DNA of 32,654 bases from Chloroflexota bacterium (lineage in GTDB: Bacteria; Chloroflexota; Anaerolineae; Promineifilales; Promineifilaceae), in the NCBI GenBank assembly GCA_012515125.1, contig JAAYYY010000192.1:1-32654 (forward strand), read 5' to 3'. The position numbers were made by a program, and so were the translations under genes. Shown here in pieces: positions 1 through 8,375 of the stretch. The first letter of the stretch is position 1; each line of letters begins with the position of its first letter. A model generated the notes under the pieces. It saw only the letters and a list, made by a program, of their open reading frames with translations, ran no database searches and was not told the origin of the DNA.

Positions 1-22
1 GAGTCTACCGATCCGGCCGGAA

Positions 23-208
23 CTACGATTCGACGCCCGGCAGGACCTTAATGCCCTTGTAGGTCCCGCAGACTTCGCAGACGTAGTGCGGCCGCTTCAT
101 CTCACCGCACTCCTCGCACACAACCAGATGGGGCTGTGTCAGCGCATCATGCGCCCGGCGACGGTCGCGGCGAGCCTTGGAGATTCTTTTCTTCGGGACA
201 GCACCCAT
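23..208 (-). CDS. rpmF: 50S ribosomal protein L32
   Basis: Small basic protein of the large ribosomal subunit, 61 residues, the usual size for L32. The N-terminus MGAVPKKR and the following Arg-rich stretch are typical, and the C-terminal half is a zinc ribbon with Cys31-x2-Cys34 and Cys44-x2-Cys47, so this is the zinc-binding (C+) form. The ATG at 208 is preceded by GAGGTG about six bases upstream. In many bacteria rpmF follows a DUF177 (YceD) gene; here the gene upstream is an unrelated coiled-coil protein. A perfect-consensus promoter 83 bases or so upstream of the start gives it independent strong expression. Confidence 0.97.
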   Translation of the reverse strand: MGAVPKKRISKARRDRRRAHDALTQPHLVVCEECGEMKRPHYVCEVCGTYKGIKVLPGVES

Positions 209-297
209 AATAGCACCTCACCTTCACGATATCCCAGCGGCCGTGCGCCGGGCCGTTAGCTGACAAAAAACGAGCGGCACGTCGGCCGCGACCAGTA

Positions 298-325
298 ATT
301 ATAGCCCACTGCCCGCCCCTGTCAA
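298..325 (-). promoter_or_regulatory. Consensus sigma-70-type promoter for rpmF
   Basis: On the minus strand, TTGACA (325-320) and TATAAT (303-298) are separated by 16 bases; both hexamers match the consensus exactly. Transcription would start near 291, giving a leader of about 80 bases before the rpmF ATG. The rest of the 209-384 gap shows no gene. Confidence 0.85.
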
Positions 326-384
326 GCTGTGCAGGTGGGGCAGGCGATGCTAATTGAACACTGAGCAGGAGGCGAAACAGCCTG

Positions 385-864
385 CTAGGGCGCTTCCACT
401 TCGGTTTCTGCCGCTGCCGCCTGTTCGGCCTGCATCTTGCGCAGGCCGTTGCGCACGACGGAGAGCGAGCGCAGCAGATCTTCTTCCAGCTTGGCCAGCA
501 CGTCCAGCACGTAGATGTCGGATTCCTGCCGCAACGCCTCCGCGTCGCGGCGCGCACGCTCCACGATATTATCGGCGCGAATCTGGGCGGAATTGACGAT
601 AGCGTCGCGCCTTACCAGCTCCTCAGCCTCTTCCCGCGCCAGCTGGCGGATGCGCTCGGCCTCTTCCTTGGCCTGGGCCAGAATACGCTCTTTTTCCGCT
701 TCCATCCGGTTGGCCCGCTTCACCTCTTCCGGGATGGTCACGCGCAACTGGTCGACAATGTTAAAGATCTCTTCTTCGTCAACCAGCAGGGTCGTGGTAA
801 AGGGAATTCGCCGGCTGGCGCTCAGAACCTGCTCCAATCGATCTACCAGATGTTGAATGTCCAT
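385..864 (-). CDS. Coiled-coil protein of unknown function, between coaD and rpmF
   Basis: A 159-residue, highly charged protein. The centre (about residues 45-110) is a long Glu/Arg/Ala-rich helix predicted to form a coiled coil, resembling the stalk of ATP synthase subunit B/H or DivIVA-like proteins, and such proteins are often auto-annotated as ATP synthase subunits. There is no membrane segment, no ATPase gene nearby and no catalytic motif, so I do not accept that annotation. I chose the ATG at 864 because GGGGAAAG lies directly before it; a TTG at 876 would add four residues. It lies 79 bases after coaD on the same strand and has its own TATAAT promoter. A scaffolding or division-related role is possible but unsupported. 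Confidence 0.85.
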   Translation of the reverse strand: MDIQHLVDRLEQVLSASRRIPFTTTLLVDEEEIFNIVDQLRVTIPEEVKRANRMEAEKERILAQAKEEAERIRQLAREEAEELVRRDAIVNSAQIRADNIVERARRDAEALRQESDIYVLDVLAKLEEDLLRSLSVVRNGLRKMQAEQAAAAETEVEAP

Positions 865-925
865 CTCTTTCCCCAAAACTTGAACCGGAAATAGAGTTCA
901 GCGGCGGGCACACTACCTGGCGGCG

Positions 926-955
926 ATTATAGCGGTGTGCCGGTCAGTCACGCAA
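926..955 (-). promoter_or_regulatory. Promoter for the coiled-coil gene
   Basis: Minus-strand TATAAT (931-926) with TTGCGT (955-950) 18 bases upstream. The -35 box overlaps the last codons of coaD. The -10 is exact; the -35 matches only TTG. The predicted start lies about 55 bases before the chosen ATG. Confidence 0.6.
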
Positions 956-1471
956 AGAAACGGGCGGCTCGTAACTGGAATGCTCCTGGTTGAAGCGACG
1001 GTAAAGCGCACGCGCCACGTTGTCGGGCACCATACTGCTTACATCGCCGCCAAAGCTGGCGATCTCCCGCACGGTCGTGCCGCTCAGGAAGGTATGCTCT
1101 TCGCGGGTGATGAAGGTGACTACTTCGATCTCTGGGGCGAGACGCTGGTTAGCCAGGGCCATGCGGAACTCGAATTCGAAGTCGGAAAAGACGCGCAGGC
1201 CGCGGACGATGACCTTGGCGCCGATCTCCTGGGCAAAATCGACAGTCAGCCCGCCATAGGAACGCACGACGATGTTGCCCGGTCCGTTGAGCGACTCCTT
1301 GATCATCTGCACGCGCTCGTCGACGGAGAAGAGCAGCGACTTGGACGGCACGCCGTGGTCATAGACCGCGACGACCAGCTCTTCAAAGATGGACGCCGCA
1401 CGGGTCATCAGGTTCAGGTGCCCAAAGTGGACGGGGTCAAAGGTGCCGGGGTAGAGGGCACGCACGAACAT
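944..1471 (-). CDS. coaD: Phosphopantetheine adenylyltransferase
   Basis: Transfers AMP from ATP to 4'-phosphopantetheine to make dephospho-CoA, the fourth step of CoA synthesis, in the cytoplasm. The 175 residues include the nucleotidyltransferase signature near the N-terminus, YPGTFDPVHFGH, with the HxGH motif at His15-Phe-Gly-His18, and the C-terminal substrate-binding segment LSGTTVRE. It is slightly longer than the usual 160 residues. The ATG at 1471 is 15 bases after the recG stop, with GGAGG upstream, so the two are probably cotranscribed. In many bacteria rsmD lies between recG and coaD; it is absent here. Confidence 0.96.
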   Translation of the reverse strand: MFVRALYPGTFDPVHFGHLNLMTRAASIFEELVVAVYDHGVPSKSLLFSVDERVQMIKESLNGPGNIVVRSYGGLTVDFAQEIGAKVIVRGLRVFSDFEFEFRMALANQRLAPEIEVVTFITREEHTFLSGTTVREIASFGGDVSSMVPDNVARALYRRFNQEHSSYEPPVSLRD

Positions 1472-1486
1472 GTTAGTCGATCCTCC

Positions 1487-3967
1487 TCAGCTTACGTCTG
1501 CCGCGTCCTTCCAGAAATCCTGCACCTTCTCGTGCAGCAGCTCGTGTTCCGGCTGCGCCAACTCCGGGTCTTCGGCGAACAATGCCTGCGCCTCGCGCCG
1601 GGCCACTTCCAGCAGCTTCACGTCCAGCAGGGAGGCCAGACGCAGCTCCGGCATCCCGCTCTGGCGGCGACCAAAGAACTCGCCGGGGCCGCGTAGCTCC
1701 AGATCCTTTTCGGCCAATTGGAAGCCGTCGTTGGTCTGTTCCAGCGCCTCCAACCGCTCTTCGGCGTCCGGGCTGCCACTGTCGGAGATGAGCAGACAGT
1801 AGGACTGGTGCTCGCCGCGCCCGACGCGCCCGCGGAACTGGTGTAGCTGGGCAAGACCGAAGCGATTGGCTCCCTCGATAACCATGACGGTGCTGTTGGG
1901 CACGTCTACGCCCACTTCAATCACCGACGTGGAAACCAGGATATTGGTTTCCCCCTGATAGAAGGCGCGCATGACGCTTTCTTTTTCCGCGCCAGACATG
2001 CGCCCGTGTAACAGGCCAAGCTTCAGGTCCGGGAAGACCTCCTTCTGCAGGCGTGTGTGTTCCTCCACGGCTGCTTTGGCCTCGATCTTGTCCGACTCTT
2101 CGACCAGGGGGCAGATGAAGTAGGCCTGCCGGCCCTGCTGCACCTGACCGCGCACGAAGGCATAGGCCCGCTCGCGCTCGCTGGGGCGGATCCAGCGGGT
2201 GCGGATTTCCTGCCGGCCGGGCGGCATCTCGTCCAGTACCGACAGGTCGAGATCGCCATACATGGACAGCGCCAGGGAGCGCGGGATGGGCGTCGCGCTC
2301 ATCACCAGCAGGTGGGGATTGCGCGCCTCGCCCTGACCATTGTTAGCCGGGTTGCCCTTGTCGCGCAGCGCCGCGCGCTGGTCCACGCCAAAACGGTGCT
2401 GCTCGTCGATAACCGCCAGCGCCAGGCGGTGGAACTGCACGTTCTCCTGAATCAGAGCGTGAGTGCCGATGATGATGTCTACGCTGCCATCGGCCAGCCC
2501 GCCATAGATCTGCCCTCGCGCGGCCGCCGGCGTGCTGCCCGTGAGCAGGCTGACGCGGATGCCCAGAGGCGAGAGCAGGCGGTGCAGCCCCTGGTAGTGC
2601 TGCTCGGCGAGGATTTCCGTGGGGGCCATCATCGCTGCCTGCGTGCCGCCCGCCACGGCAATGACCATGGCGGCGGCAGCAACCACGGTTTTGCCCGCGC
2701 CGACGTCGCCCTGCAGCAGGCGGTTCATCGGCACCGGCCGGCCCATATCGGCGGCAATTTCACCCACCACCCGCTGCTGAGCGCCGGTCAGGGTGAAGGG
2801 CAGGCTGTCGAGAAACTGCTGTAGCTTTTCCTGGGCCGGCGGCAGTGGGATGGCCGGCTCGGCCTGCCAGGTGCGGCGCTGGCCCAACATGCCGAGCTGC
2901 AGCAGGAATAGCTCGTCGAAGGCCAGCCGGCGCCGCGCCGCGTGCAGCGCTTCGGCGCTATCGGGAAAATGGATCTGCAGCAGCGCCTCTGGCAGCCGCA
3001 GCAGCCGCTGCCGCGAGCGTACGCTCTCCGGCAGTGGGTCGGGCACGCGAGGCGCCCACTCTTCGACAGCCCGCTTCATCAAGTCGCGCATCTTGCCGGC
3101 GTTCAGCCCTTTCGTCAGCGGGTAGGCGGGAACGATGCGCCCGGTGTGCATCAGCTCTTCCGACAGCTCCTCCCACTCTGGCGAGTTGAAGACCTTGCGT
3201 CCCAGATAGTGGTCCACCGTCCCGCTGAGGACGATATGCGCGCCGGCCGGCAGCTTCTGAGCGAGCCACGGCTGGTTGAACCAGGTCGCCTGGATATTGC
3301 CCGTCCCGTCGCTGATGATCGACTGCACGATCGACTGGTTGTTGCGTGCGCGGCGCGCTCGGGTCTCCCAGACGGTGCCGATGACGGTGACCGTCTCGCC
3401 AACCTCCAGGCGGTTGATCGGCTTGAGCTGGCTGTAATCGTCATAACGGCGGGGGTAGAGATACAGCAGGTCCCAGATCGTCTCTACACCCATGCTGCCG
3501 AGACGTTCGGCCGTCGCCGCGCCCACGCCCCGGAGCGTGGTGACCGGGCGCGCCAGCCCCTCGGGGTCCGGCTCCTGGATCGTGATTGGCCTGAGTTCGG
3601 GCGCTGCCACTGTCGTTTCTGCGGCGGGTGCCGGGGCCGCTTCCTGCCGGGCTGCAGCTTCGGGCCGGGATGTGGGTCGTGCCACCTGCTTGCCGCCCAG
3701 TCGTGCTTCGCGCTCGCGCAGCTTCTCCTGCAAGTTTTGCAGCATGGCTGCGCGCGCTTCCGTACCCGACAGGCGGGCGTAGCTCTGCAGCTCCTCGGCA
3801 ATCTGTTCCACGAGCGCGCGATCGACCTCGTCCAGAGCCTCTTCCCGCGCCCGCGTGACCCAGAAGGCAGCGAACTGACGAATGCCGCCGACTACGGCCT
3901 TGTTCTTGTATCCCTGCTTCTCTTCCAGCGTCAGAACACGCTCAAGTTGTGTGAATGCTTTGACCAT
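1487..3967 (-). CDS. recG: ATP-dependent DNA helicase RecG
   Basis: Superfamily 2 helicase that remodels stalled replication forks and branch-migrates Holliday junctions. At 826 residues it is longer than E. coli RecG (about 690). The excess is an N-terminal domain of roughly 95 residues and an Ala/Pro-rich linker to about residue 140, then the helix-hairpin-helix-like TLRGVGAATAERL segment, the OB-fold wedge domain (about 170-300) and two helicase domains. Walker A is GDVGAGKT near residue 420, motif II is DEQH near 520, and SATPIPR and FRGRVGRG follow. The N-terminal extension is of a type seen in other deep-branching bacteria. The ATG at 3967 lacks a strong ribosome site. A separate promoter lies in the 121-base gap after degV. 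Confidence 0.96.
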   Translation of the reverse strand: MVKAFTQLERVLTLEEKQGYKNKAVVGGIRQFAAFWVTRAREEALDEVDRALVEQIAEELQSYARLSGTEARAAMLQNLQEKLREREARLGGKQVARPTSRPEAAARQEAAPAPAAETTVAAPELRPITIQEPDPEGLARPVTTLRGVGAATAERLGSMGVETIWDLLYLYPRRYDDYSQLKPINRLEVGETVTVIGTVWETRARRARNNQSIVQSIISDGTGNIQATWFNQPWLAQKLPAGAHIVLSGTVDHYLGRKVFNSPEWEELSEELMHTGRIVPAYPLTKGLNAGKMRDLMKRAVEEWAPRVPDPLPESVRSRQRLLRLPEALLQIHFPDSAEALHAARRRLAFDELFLLQLGMLGQRRTWQAEPAIPLPPAQEKLQQFLDSLPFTLTGAQQRVVGEIAADMGRPVPMNRLLQGDVGAGKTVVAAAAMVIAVAGGTQAAMMAPTEILAEQHYQGLHRLLSPLGIRVSLLTGSTPAAARGQIYGGLADGSVDIIIGTHALIQENVQFHRLALAVIDEQHRFGVDQRAALRDKGNPANNGQGEARNPHLLVMSATPIPRSLALSMYGDLDLSVLDEMPPGRQEIRTRWIRPSERERAYAFVRGQVQQGRQAYFICPLVEESDKIEAKAAVEEHTRLQKEVFPDLKLGLLHGRMSGAEKESVMRAFYQGETNILVSTSVIEVGVDVPNSTVMVIEGANRFGLAQLHQFRGRVGRGEHQSYCLLISDSGSPDAEERLEALEQTNDGFQLAEKDLELRGPGEFFGRRQSGMPELRLASLLDVKLLEVARREAQALFAEDPELAQPEHELLHEKVQDFWKDAADVS

Positions 3968-4051
3968 AAGCGTTTTCAGGGAAGCGAGCTGCCCGGCAAC
4001 CCGACTCCCGATACCTTATCTGAGGGCGATGAATGTTACGATCTACGGGCG

Positions 4052-4081
4052 ATTATACCAGCTACTCGACGCTGGCTGTAA
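4052..4081 (-). promoter_or_regulatory. Promoter for the recG operon
   Basis: Minus-strand TATAAT (4057-4052) preceded by TGG, an extended -10 (TGnTATAAT), with a weak TTACAG -35 box 18 bases upstream (4081-4076). It sits between degV and recG and predicts a leader of about 80 bases. Confidence 0.6.
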
Positions 4082-4088
4082 CGGGCGT

Positions 4089-4931
4089 CTACGCAGCCGC
4101 GATGCACGCGATACCCAGGCCGCCGGGACCGACGTGCGCGCCAATAGCGGGCGTGACCTCTACCGCGATTGGCTCCTTACCCGCGGGGAAGAGCGGGCGG
4201 ACCATCTCCCGCCACTCGGCCAGACCATCAAGGTCTTGTGTGTAAACCAGGGCCGCGTCCTGCAGAGGGCCAAGTGCGACCACGTGCTCCCGCAGCTGGG
4301 CCAGCGCACGCCGGCGCGTACGCACACGTTCCAACGACAGCACTTCTCCTTCATAGACGTGCAGCATGGGCTTGATCCGCAGCAGCGTGCCCAGGCTGAA
4401 CTCGGTCCGGCTTACGCGTCCGCTCCGCCGCAGATACTCCAGCGTATCCAGCGTCGCAAAGACGTGGGTCCGCGGAACCGCGTTTTCCAGGCTCTGCAGA
4501 ATCGCTTCAGCCGACTGCCCCTCGGCGGCGGCGCGCCCTGCCAGTAGGGCCAGCAACCCCAGGCCCATGCTTACTTGCCTGCTGTCGAAGACATGGACCG
4601 GAATCTCGCCGATCTCTTCCGCGCCCAGCCGCGCCATATTCCACATGGCGCTTAAGGTGCCCGCCACGTGGATGGAGATGATTGTCGTCGCCCCTTCATT
4701 GATAAGCCGGCGATAACATTCGGCGAAGACGCCGGCTGCCGGCGCCGCTGTCGTCGGCACTCGGGCATATGTCGGCAGCTTTTCGTAGAACTCCGCACGC
4801 GACAGATCGACGAGGTCAAGATAGCTATTCTCGCCAATATTGACGTAAGATGGAATGATGTGAAGGCCATATTCCGCTGCGAGGGCCGGCGGTACGTCGC
4901 TGGTGCTGTCTGTCACAATGCGGATGGTCAT
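4089..4931 (-). CDS. fakB: DegV family fatty-acid-binding protein (probable FakB)
   Basis: DegV-fold proteins bind a free fatty acid and present its carboxylate to the kinase FakA, giving acyl-phosphate for phospholipid synthesis. The 280-residue length is typical. The N-terminus has the DegV signature, an IVTDSTSD strand-loop, followed by a domain carrying ISIHVAGTLSA, which matches the fatty-acid carboxylate-binding region of the family (normally ISSxLSGT), and a C-terminal half with LEYLRRSGRVS. The ATG at 4931 is two bases after the fakA stop, with CGGAG upstream. Direct adjacency to fakA strongly supports the FakB role; chain-length preference cannot be read from sequence. Confidence 0.93.
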   Translation of the reverse strand: MTIRIVTDSTSDVPPALAAEYGLHIIPSYVNIGENSYLDLVDLSRAEFYEKLPTYARVPTTAAPAAGVFAECYRRLINEGATTIISIHVAGTLSAMWNMARLGAEEIGEIPVHVFDSRQVSMGLGLLALLAGRAAAEGQSAEAILQSLENAVPRTHVFATLDTLEYLRRSGRVSRTEFSLGTLLRIKPMLHVYEGEVLSLERVRTRRRALAQLREHVVALGPLQDAALVYTQDLDGLAEWREMVRPLFPAGKEPIAVEVTPAIGAHVGPGGLGIACIAAA

Positions 4932-4933
4932 TT

Positions 4934-6622
4934 TTACTCCGCGCCCAGGATATAGCGGTAATGCGGCTGCCCGCCGGCAAGCAGCTCGACTTCCAGGTCG
5001 GGATAGGCTTCGCTGATTGCTTCCGCCAGGGATTCAGCCTCTTCCCGGCTGACATCCTTGCCGTAATAGAGGCTGAGCAGCTCCCGGTCGCCGATTTCCA
5101 TCCGGCGCAGCGTCTCCTCCAGAACCACGGCCATGGATTCGTCGGCGACTATGAGCCGGCCATCGACCAGCCCAATGTACTGGCCCGCGCTGACGGCTAC
5201 ACCGTCGAGATGTACCGTGCGTGTGGCCACGGTAATCTCACCGCTAACAATCTCGCGACTGGCGGCGTGCATCGCCTCGCGGACGCTCTCCAGCTCGCCG
5301 TCCGGGTCCAGGGAGAGCAGCGCGCTGATCCCCTGGGGCGCGGTGCGTGTGGGCACCACGGCGACCTGTTTCTCGGTCAGGCTGCACGCTGCTTCGGCGG
5401 CAAGAATAATGTTCTTGTTATTCGGCAGGACAATGACCTTTTCGGCCGGCACGCTCTCTATCGCCTGGAAAATCTCTTCGGTACTGGGGTTGTTTGACTG
5501 CCCGCCGTTGACAATGCCGGCTGCCCCCAGGCTGCGGAAAATATCTCCCAGCCCAGGGCCGGCGGCGACGGCGACGACGGCGATCTGCCCCGGCTCCACG
5601 ACCGGCGGCGCCTCGGCAAAGGCAGCCAGGGGGCCAGATGGGGCCTGAGCGACGATCTCCTCCATCTGCAGTTGCATATTCTCGACGACGACGTCGGCCA
5701 GACGCCCGATGCTGGCGCCATAGCTCAGCGGCTCCCCCGGATTCTTGACGTGAACGTGTACTTTGATCGTGCGCTCGTCGCCGACGACGACCGTAGAGTC
5801 GCCCATCGCGTCGATAGTGTTGCGGACGCTCTCGACGTCGAGCTTCTCGCCCATCAGGATAAACTGCACATCGTATGGAAATTCCAGAACGCCGCTCTCC
5901 GGCACGGCCAGCGCCTGCGCGGGGACGTGCCCGCTCACCTCGGCCCTCGCCACAACGTCGCGCATTTCACCAGAGACATAACGCAACATCCCTTCAAAAA
6001 TGTAGACGAGGCCCTGGCCGCCCGAATCGACCACGCCGGCCTGTTTCAGTACGGGCAGTAGATCGGGCGTGCTCTCCAACGACTCGCGGGCCCGGCCCAG
6101 CACCCGCGCCAGCACAAAGCGCAGGTCGCGGCTCTTCTTTACGGCTTCCAGCGCTTCTTCGCTGCTTTCGCGGATGACGGTAAGGATCGTGCCCTCGACG
6201 GGGCGCATAACGCCTTTATAGGCCGTTTCCGAGGCGACACGGAACGCCTCGGCAATTTCCGTCGCCAGGGCGACTTCCTTGTGGGCCAGCGAGCGCGCCA
6301 ACCCCCGCCAGACCTGGCTGAGAATGACGCCAGAGTTGCCCCTCGCGCCCATCAGGGCGCCATGAGCCAGATCCTGGGCGACCCTGCCAATGTGGGGGTC
6401 GTCGCTATCCTTGATCTGGTTGTAGGCCGCGCGCATGGTGAGCATCATGTTGGTGCCGGTATCGCCATCAGGTACCGGAAAGACGTTGAGCTGGTTGACG
6501 TGTTCGTGATGCTGCTCCAGCCAGAGCAAGCTGGCCTTCATCAATTTCCGCAGTTGCCGCCCGTCACACTGCAGCCATTTCGCCGGTATCTCCGCCTGAT
6601 CCGCGGGGTACGCCTGTGTCAC
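4934..6622 (-). CDS. fakA: Fatty acid kinase catalytic subunit FakA (DhaL/DegV-like, YloV family)
   Basis: Phosphorylates FakB-bound fatty acids with ATP. The 562 residues match the three-part FakA plan: an N-terminal DhaL-type nucleotide-binding domain with NVFPVPDGDTGTN (residues 46-58, metal-binding Asp52 and Asp54) and ARGNSGVILSQ (93-103), a middle domain, and a C-terminal DegV-like domain beginning near residue 340. Start is GTG at 6622, with AAGG upstream. It sits 53 bases after the Asp23-like gene and two bases before fakB, an operon order well known in Gram-positive bacteria and evidently kept here. Confidence 0.95.
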   Translation of the reverse strand: MTQAYPADQAEIPAKWLQCDGRQLRKLMKASLLWLEQHHEHVNQLNVFPVPDGDTGTNMMLTMRAAYNQIKDSDDPHIGRVAQDLAHGALMGARGNSGVILSQVWRGLARSLAHKEVALATEIAEAFRVASETAYKGVMRPVEGTILTVIRESSEEALEAVKKSRDLRFVLARVLGRARESLESTPDLLPVLKQAGVVDSGGQGLVYIFEGMLRYVSGEMRDVVARAEVSGHVPAQALAVPESGVLEFPYDVQFILMGEKLDVESVRNTIDAMGDSTVVVGDERTIKVHVHVKNPGEPLSYGASIGRLADVVVENMQLQMEEIVAQAPSGPLAAFAEAPPVVEPGQIAVVAVAAGPGLGDIFRSLGAAGIVNGGQSNNPSTEEIFQAIESVPAEKVIVLPNNKNIILAAEAACSLTEKQVAVVPTRTAPQGISALLSLDPDGELESVREAMHAASREIVSGEITVATRTVHLDGVAVSAGQYIGLVDGRLIVADESMAVVLEETLRRMEIGDRELLSLYYGKDVSREEAESLAEAISEAYPDLEVELLAGGQPHYRYILGAE

Positions 6623-6675
6623 AATACCTTGACCTCCGATCTCTTCCTCTGTACGCCGGCGGGCATAACCTGACC

Positions 6676-7032
6676 CTACTGGTTGTCGCTGATCCGCAGC
6701 CCCTGAATGTAGACGTTGACCGCCTTTACCGGTGTGTCCAGCGCTTTCTCGACGTGGAATTTCACCGTGTTCTGGATGCTCTGGGCGACGACCTTCAACC
6801 GCGTGCCGTACTCCATGATCACGTAGACATCGATGATAATGCCGTCGTCATCGTAGCTGACCTCGATACCCCGCCGGGCGTCTCGCGTCAGTAAGTTGGC
6901 AATCCCATTGACGAGGTTCTTGCTCGACATGCCCACCACGCCGTAGCATTGGTGTACCGCACGAGTGGCTATCGTGGCTACTGTCGTGGGGGAAATATCG
7001 ATTTTACCCTTGGGGACGTTGCGAGTCGTCAT
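6676..7032 (-). CDS. Asp23/Gls24 family protein (YloU-like)
   Basis: A 118-residue protein of the Asp23/Gls24 (alkaline shock) family. The core starts with ISPTTVATIATRAV and ends with the VNVYIQGLRI strand, both family hallmarks. In Staphylococcus Asp23 attaches to the membrane through AmaP; no AmaP partner or membrane segment is visible here. Its place directly before fakA matches the yloU-yloV order of Bacillus, so it is likely tied to envelope or lipid homeostasis rather than general stress alone. The ATG at 7032 has GAGGAG eight bases upstream. The 155-base gap to rpmB must hold divergent promoters; I can only identify the rpmB one. Confidence 0.92.
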   Translation of the reverse strand: MTTRNVPKGKIDISPTTVATIATRAVHQCYGVVGMSSKNLVNGIANLLTRDARRGIEVSYDDDGIIIDVYVIMEYGTRLKVVAQSIQNTVKFHVEKALDTPVKAVNVYIQGLRISDNQ

Positions 7033-7100
7033 GCTTTTTGCTCCTCAGCAGGTATGTCCGGGTTGCCAGACGCGAGATCCTAATAATTGCCTTTGAGTGT

Positions 7101-7129
7101 TTGCGCGATCCGCCACGCACACCTATAAT
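7101..7129 (+). promoter_or_regulatory. Promoter for rpmB
   Basis: TATAAT at 7124-7129 with TTGCGC at 7101-7106, spacer 17. The -10 is exact; the -35 keeps only TTG. Transcription would start near 7136, about 50 bases before rpmB. Confidence 0.7.
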
Positions 7130-7187
7130 AATGCATTGCGACCGCGATGGTCGCTTTTAGTTTGCCAAGTAGCTCTGAGGTGTGATT

Positions 7188-7367
7188 ATGGCTAAATGTG
7201 AAGTTTGTGGCAAGGGGCCGCAATTTGGGCACAACGTCAGCTTTTCACAGAAGAAGACCAATCGCCAGTTCCGCCCGAACATCCAGCGTGTGACTCTTTA
7301 CGAAGATGGTCGCAAGGTGCGCAAGTACATTTGCACCCGTTGTTTGAAGGCAACAAGCAAGGTCTAA
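7188..7367 (+). CDS. rpmB: 50S ribosomal protein L28
   Basis: Large-subunit ribosomal protein, 59 residues from the ATG at 7188. It starts MAKCEVCGK and has the two zinc pairs Cys4-x2-Cys7 and Cys49-x2-Cys52, so like L32 it is the C+ form. The [17 protein letters not shown] segment is typical. A GTG at 7182 would add MI, but GAGG at 7177-7180 and family alignment favour 7188. It is monocistronic: own promoter upstream, intrinsic terminator downstream, and opposite strand to both neighbours. Confidence 0.97.
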   Translation: MAKCEVCGKGPQFGHNVSFSQKKTNRQFRPNIQRVTLYEDGRKVRKYICTRCLKATSKV

Positions 7368-7400
7368 TTCGCGGCGACGCACAAATTGATGGTTCGCAGG

Positions 7401-7430
7401 AAGCCAGCCGCCGGCTGGCTTTTTGTTTTA
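7401..7430 (+). terminator. Rho-independent terminator of rpmB
   Basis: Perfect 9-bp stem AAGCCAGCC / GGCTGGCTT (7401-7409 and 7413-7421) with a GCC loop, followed by TTTTTGTTTT. It starts 33 bases after the rpmB stop and lies at the 3' end of the convergent mevalonate kinase gene, whose stop it touches. The reverse strand has only a short T run after the stem, so activity in that direction is doubtful. Confidence 0.9.
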
Positions 7431-8375
7431 GGCCAGCACACTCGCCAGTATCTGGACTGCCCCGGCGGAGAGCAACGCCTGACGTACTTCTTCAATCTGC
7501 TCCGACTCGACCAGGGCGATCATATTACCCCCGCGCCCGGCGCCGCTCAGCTTGGCCCCCAGCGCCCCAGCATCTCGAGCGACAGCCACCAGCCGGTCGA
7601 GAGCCGGGTCGGAGACGGTCATCTCCTGCAACCGGCGATGGTTCTCGTCCATCAGGGTTCCCAGCCGCGCCAGATCTCCTGCTTCCAGCGCTGTGCGCGC
7701 TTCCTCGGCAATAGCGCCACAGGCAGCGAATAGTGGCGCAAAGCGCTCCGGCTCCTCCTGCCAACGGCGGCGCACGTCGCTCACGACCGCGTGCGTCGCG
7801 CTGCGCAGCCCCGTATCGCCTACCAGCAGATGCACCGGCCGGCCGACCACCAGCGGCTCGATGCGGTTCTCCGGGTGCCGGCGCACGAAGTAGACCGGCC
7901 GCTCGTAAGCGACAACCGTATTGTCGATGCCGCTCGGCGTGCCATGATGGATTCGCTCTACAAGATAGGTCAGGTCGCACACGGCAGCGTCGCTGCTTAG
8001 CTCCACCTGTTGAAGGTGCATCGCTAGCGCCCGAATGACGGCGGCGGCGCTCGCCGCGCCGCTGCCCAGCCCGCCGGCAATCGGAATCGTGCTCTCCAGG
8101 TGGATGACGAGCGGCGGTAGTTCCTCCAGCCCTGCCCGCTGCTGTACGAGCCTCACCGCCGCCGCCAGGGCGTCGTCTTCGCGCGCGTCCGCCACCCAGA
8201 CGTCGCGCCCCACGTCTGGCGCCAGCAGGCGCACGCCGGGCGTGTCGCCGTCACACACGGTAACCGTGGCCCGCACCTGGGTCACCGGGGCGGCAATCGC
8301 CGGGTAGCCATAGACGACGGCATGCTCGCCGTAGAGGATCACTTTGCCCGGCGCGCTGGCCGTCGTCCTGCCCAT
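7428..8375 (-). CDS. mvk: Mevalonate kinase (GHMP kinase)
   Basis: Phosphorylates mevalonate to 5-phosphomevalonate with ATP. The 315 residues carry the three GHMP motifs: N-terminal SAPGKVILYGEHAVVYGYP (substrate binding), the phosphate-binding Gly/Ala/Ser loop GGLGSGAASAA near residue 100, and the C-terminal KLSGAGRGGNM. HGTPSGIDN near residue 141 is characteristic of mevalonate kinases and separates this from galactokinase or homoserine kinase. The ATG at 8375 shares its A with the TGA of the upstream UbiA-type gene (TGATG), predicting translational coupling; a TTG at 8378 is less likely. It implies the mevalonate route to isoprenoids, as in some Chloroflexota, but other pathway genes are not in this window. 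Confidence 0.9.
   Translation of the reverse strand: MGRTTASAPGKVILYGEHAVVYGYPAIAAPVTQVRATVTVCDGDTPGVRLLAPDVGRDVWVADAREDDALAAAVRLVQQRAGLEELPPLVIHLESTIPIAGGLGSGAASAAAVIRALAMHLQQVELSSDAAVCDLTYLVERIHHGTPSGIDNTVVAYERPVYFVRRHPENRIEPLVVGRPVHLLVGDTGLRSATHAVVSDVRRRWQEEPERFAPLFAACGAIAEEARTALEAGDLARLGTLMDENHRRLQEMTVSDPALDRLVAVARDAGALGAKLSGAGRGGNMIALVESEQIEEVRQALLSAGAVQILASVLA

Noticed and set aside
385-864. ATP synthase subunit B/H annotation for the coiled-coil protein
   Set aside because: No membrane helix, no ATP synthase genes nearby; similarity is likely only coiled-coil composition.
2942-4081. 379-codon open frame antisense to recG
   Set aside because: Fully overlaps the helicase core and N-terminus of RecG and has no recognisable domain; long antisense frames are common at this GC content.
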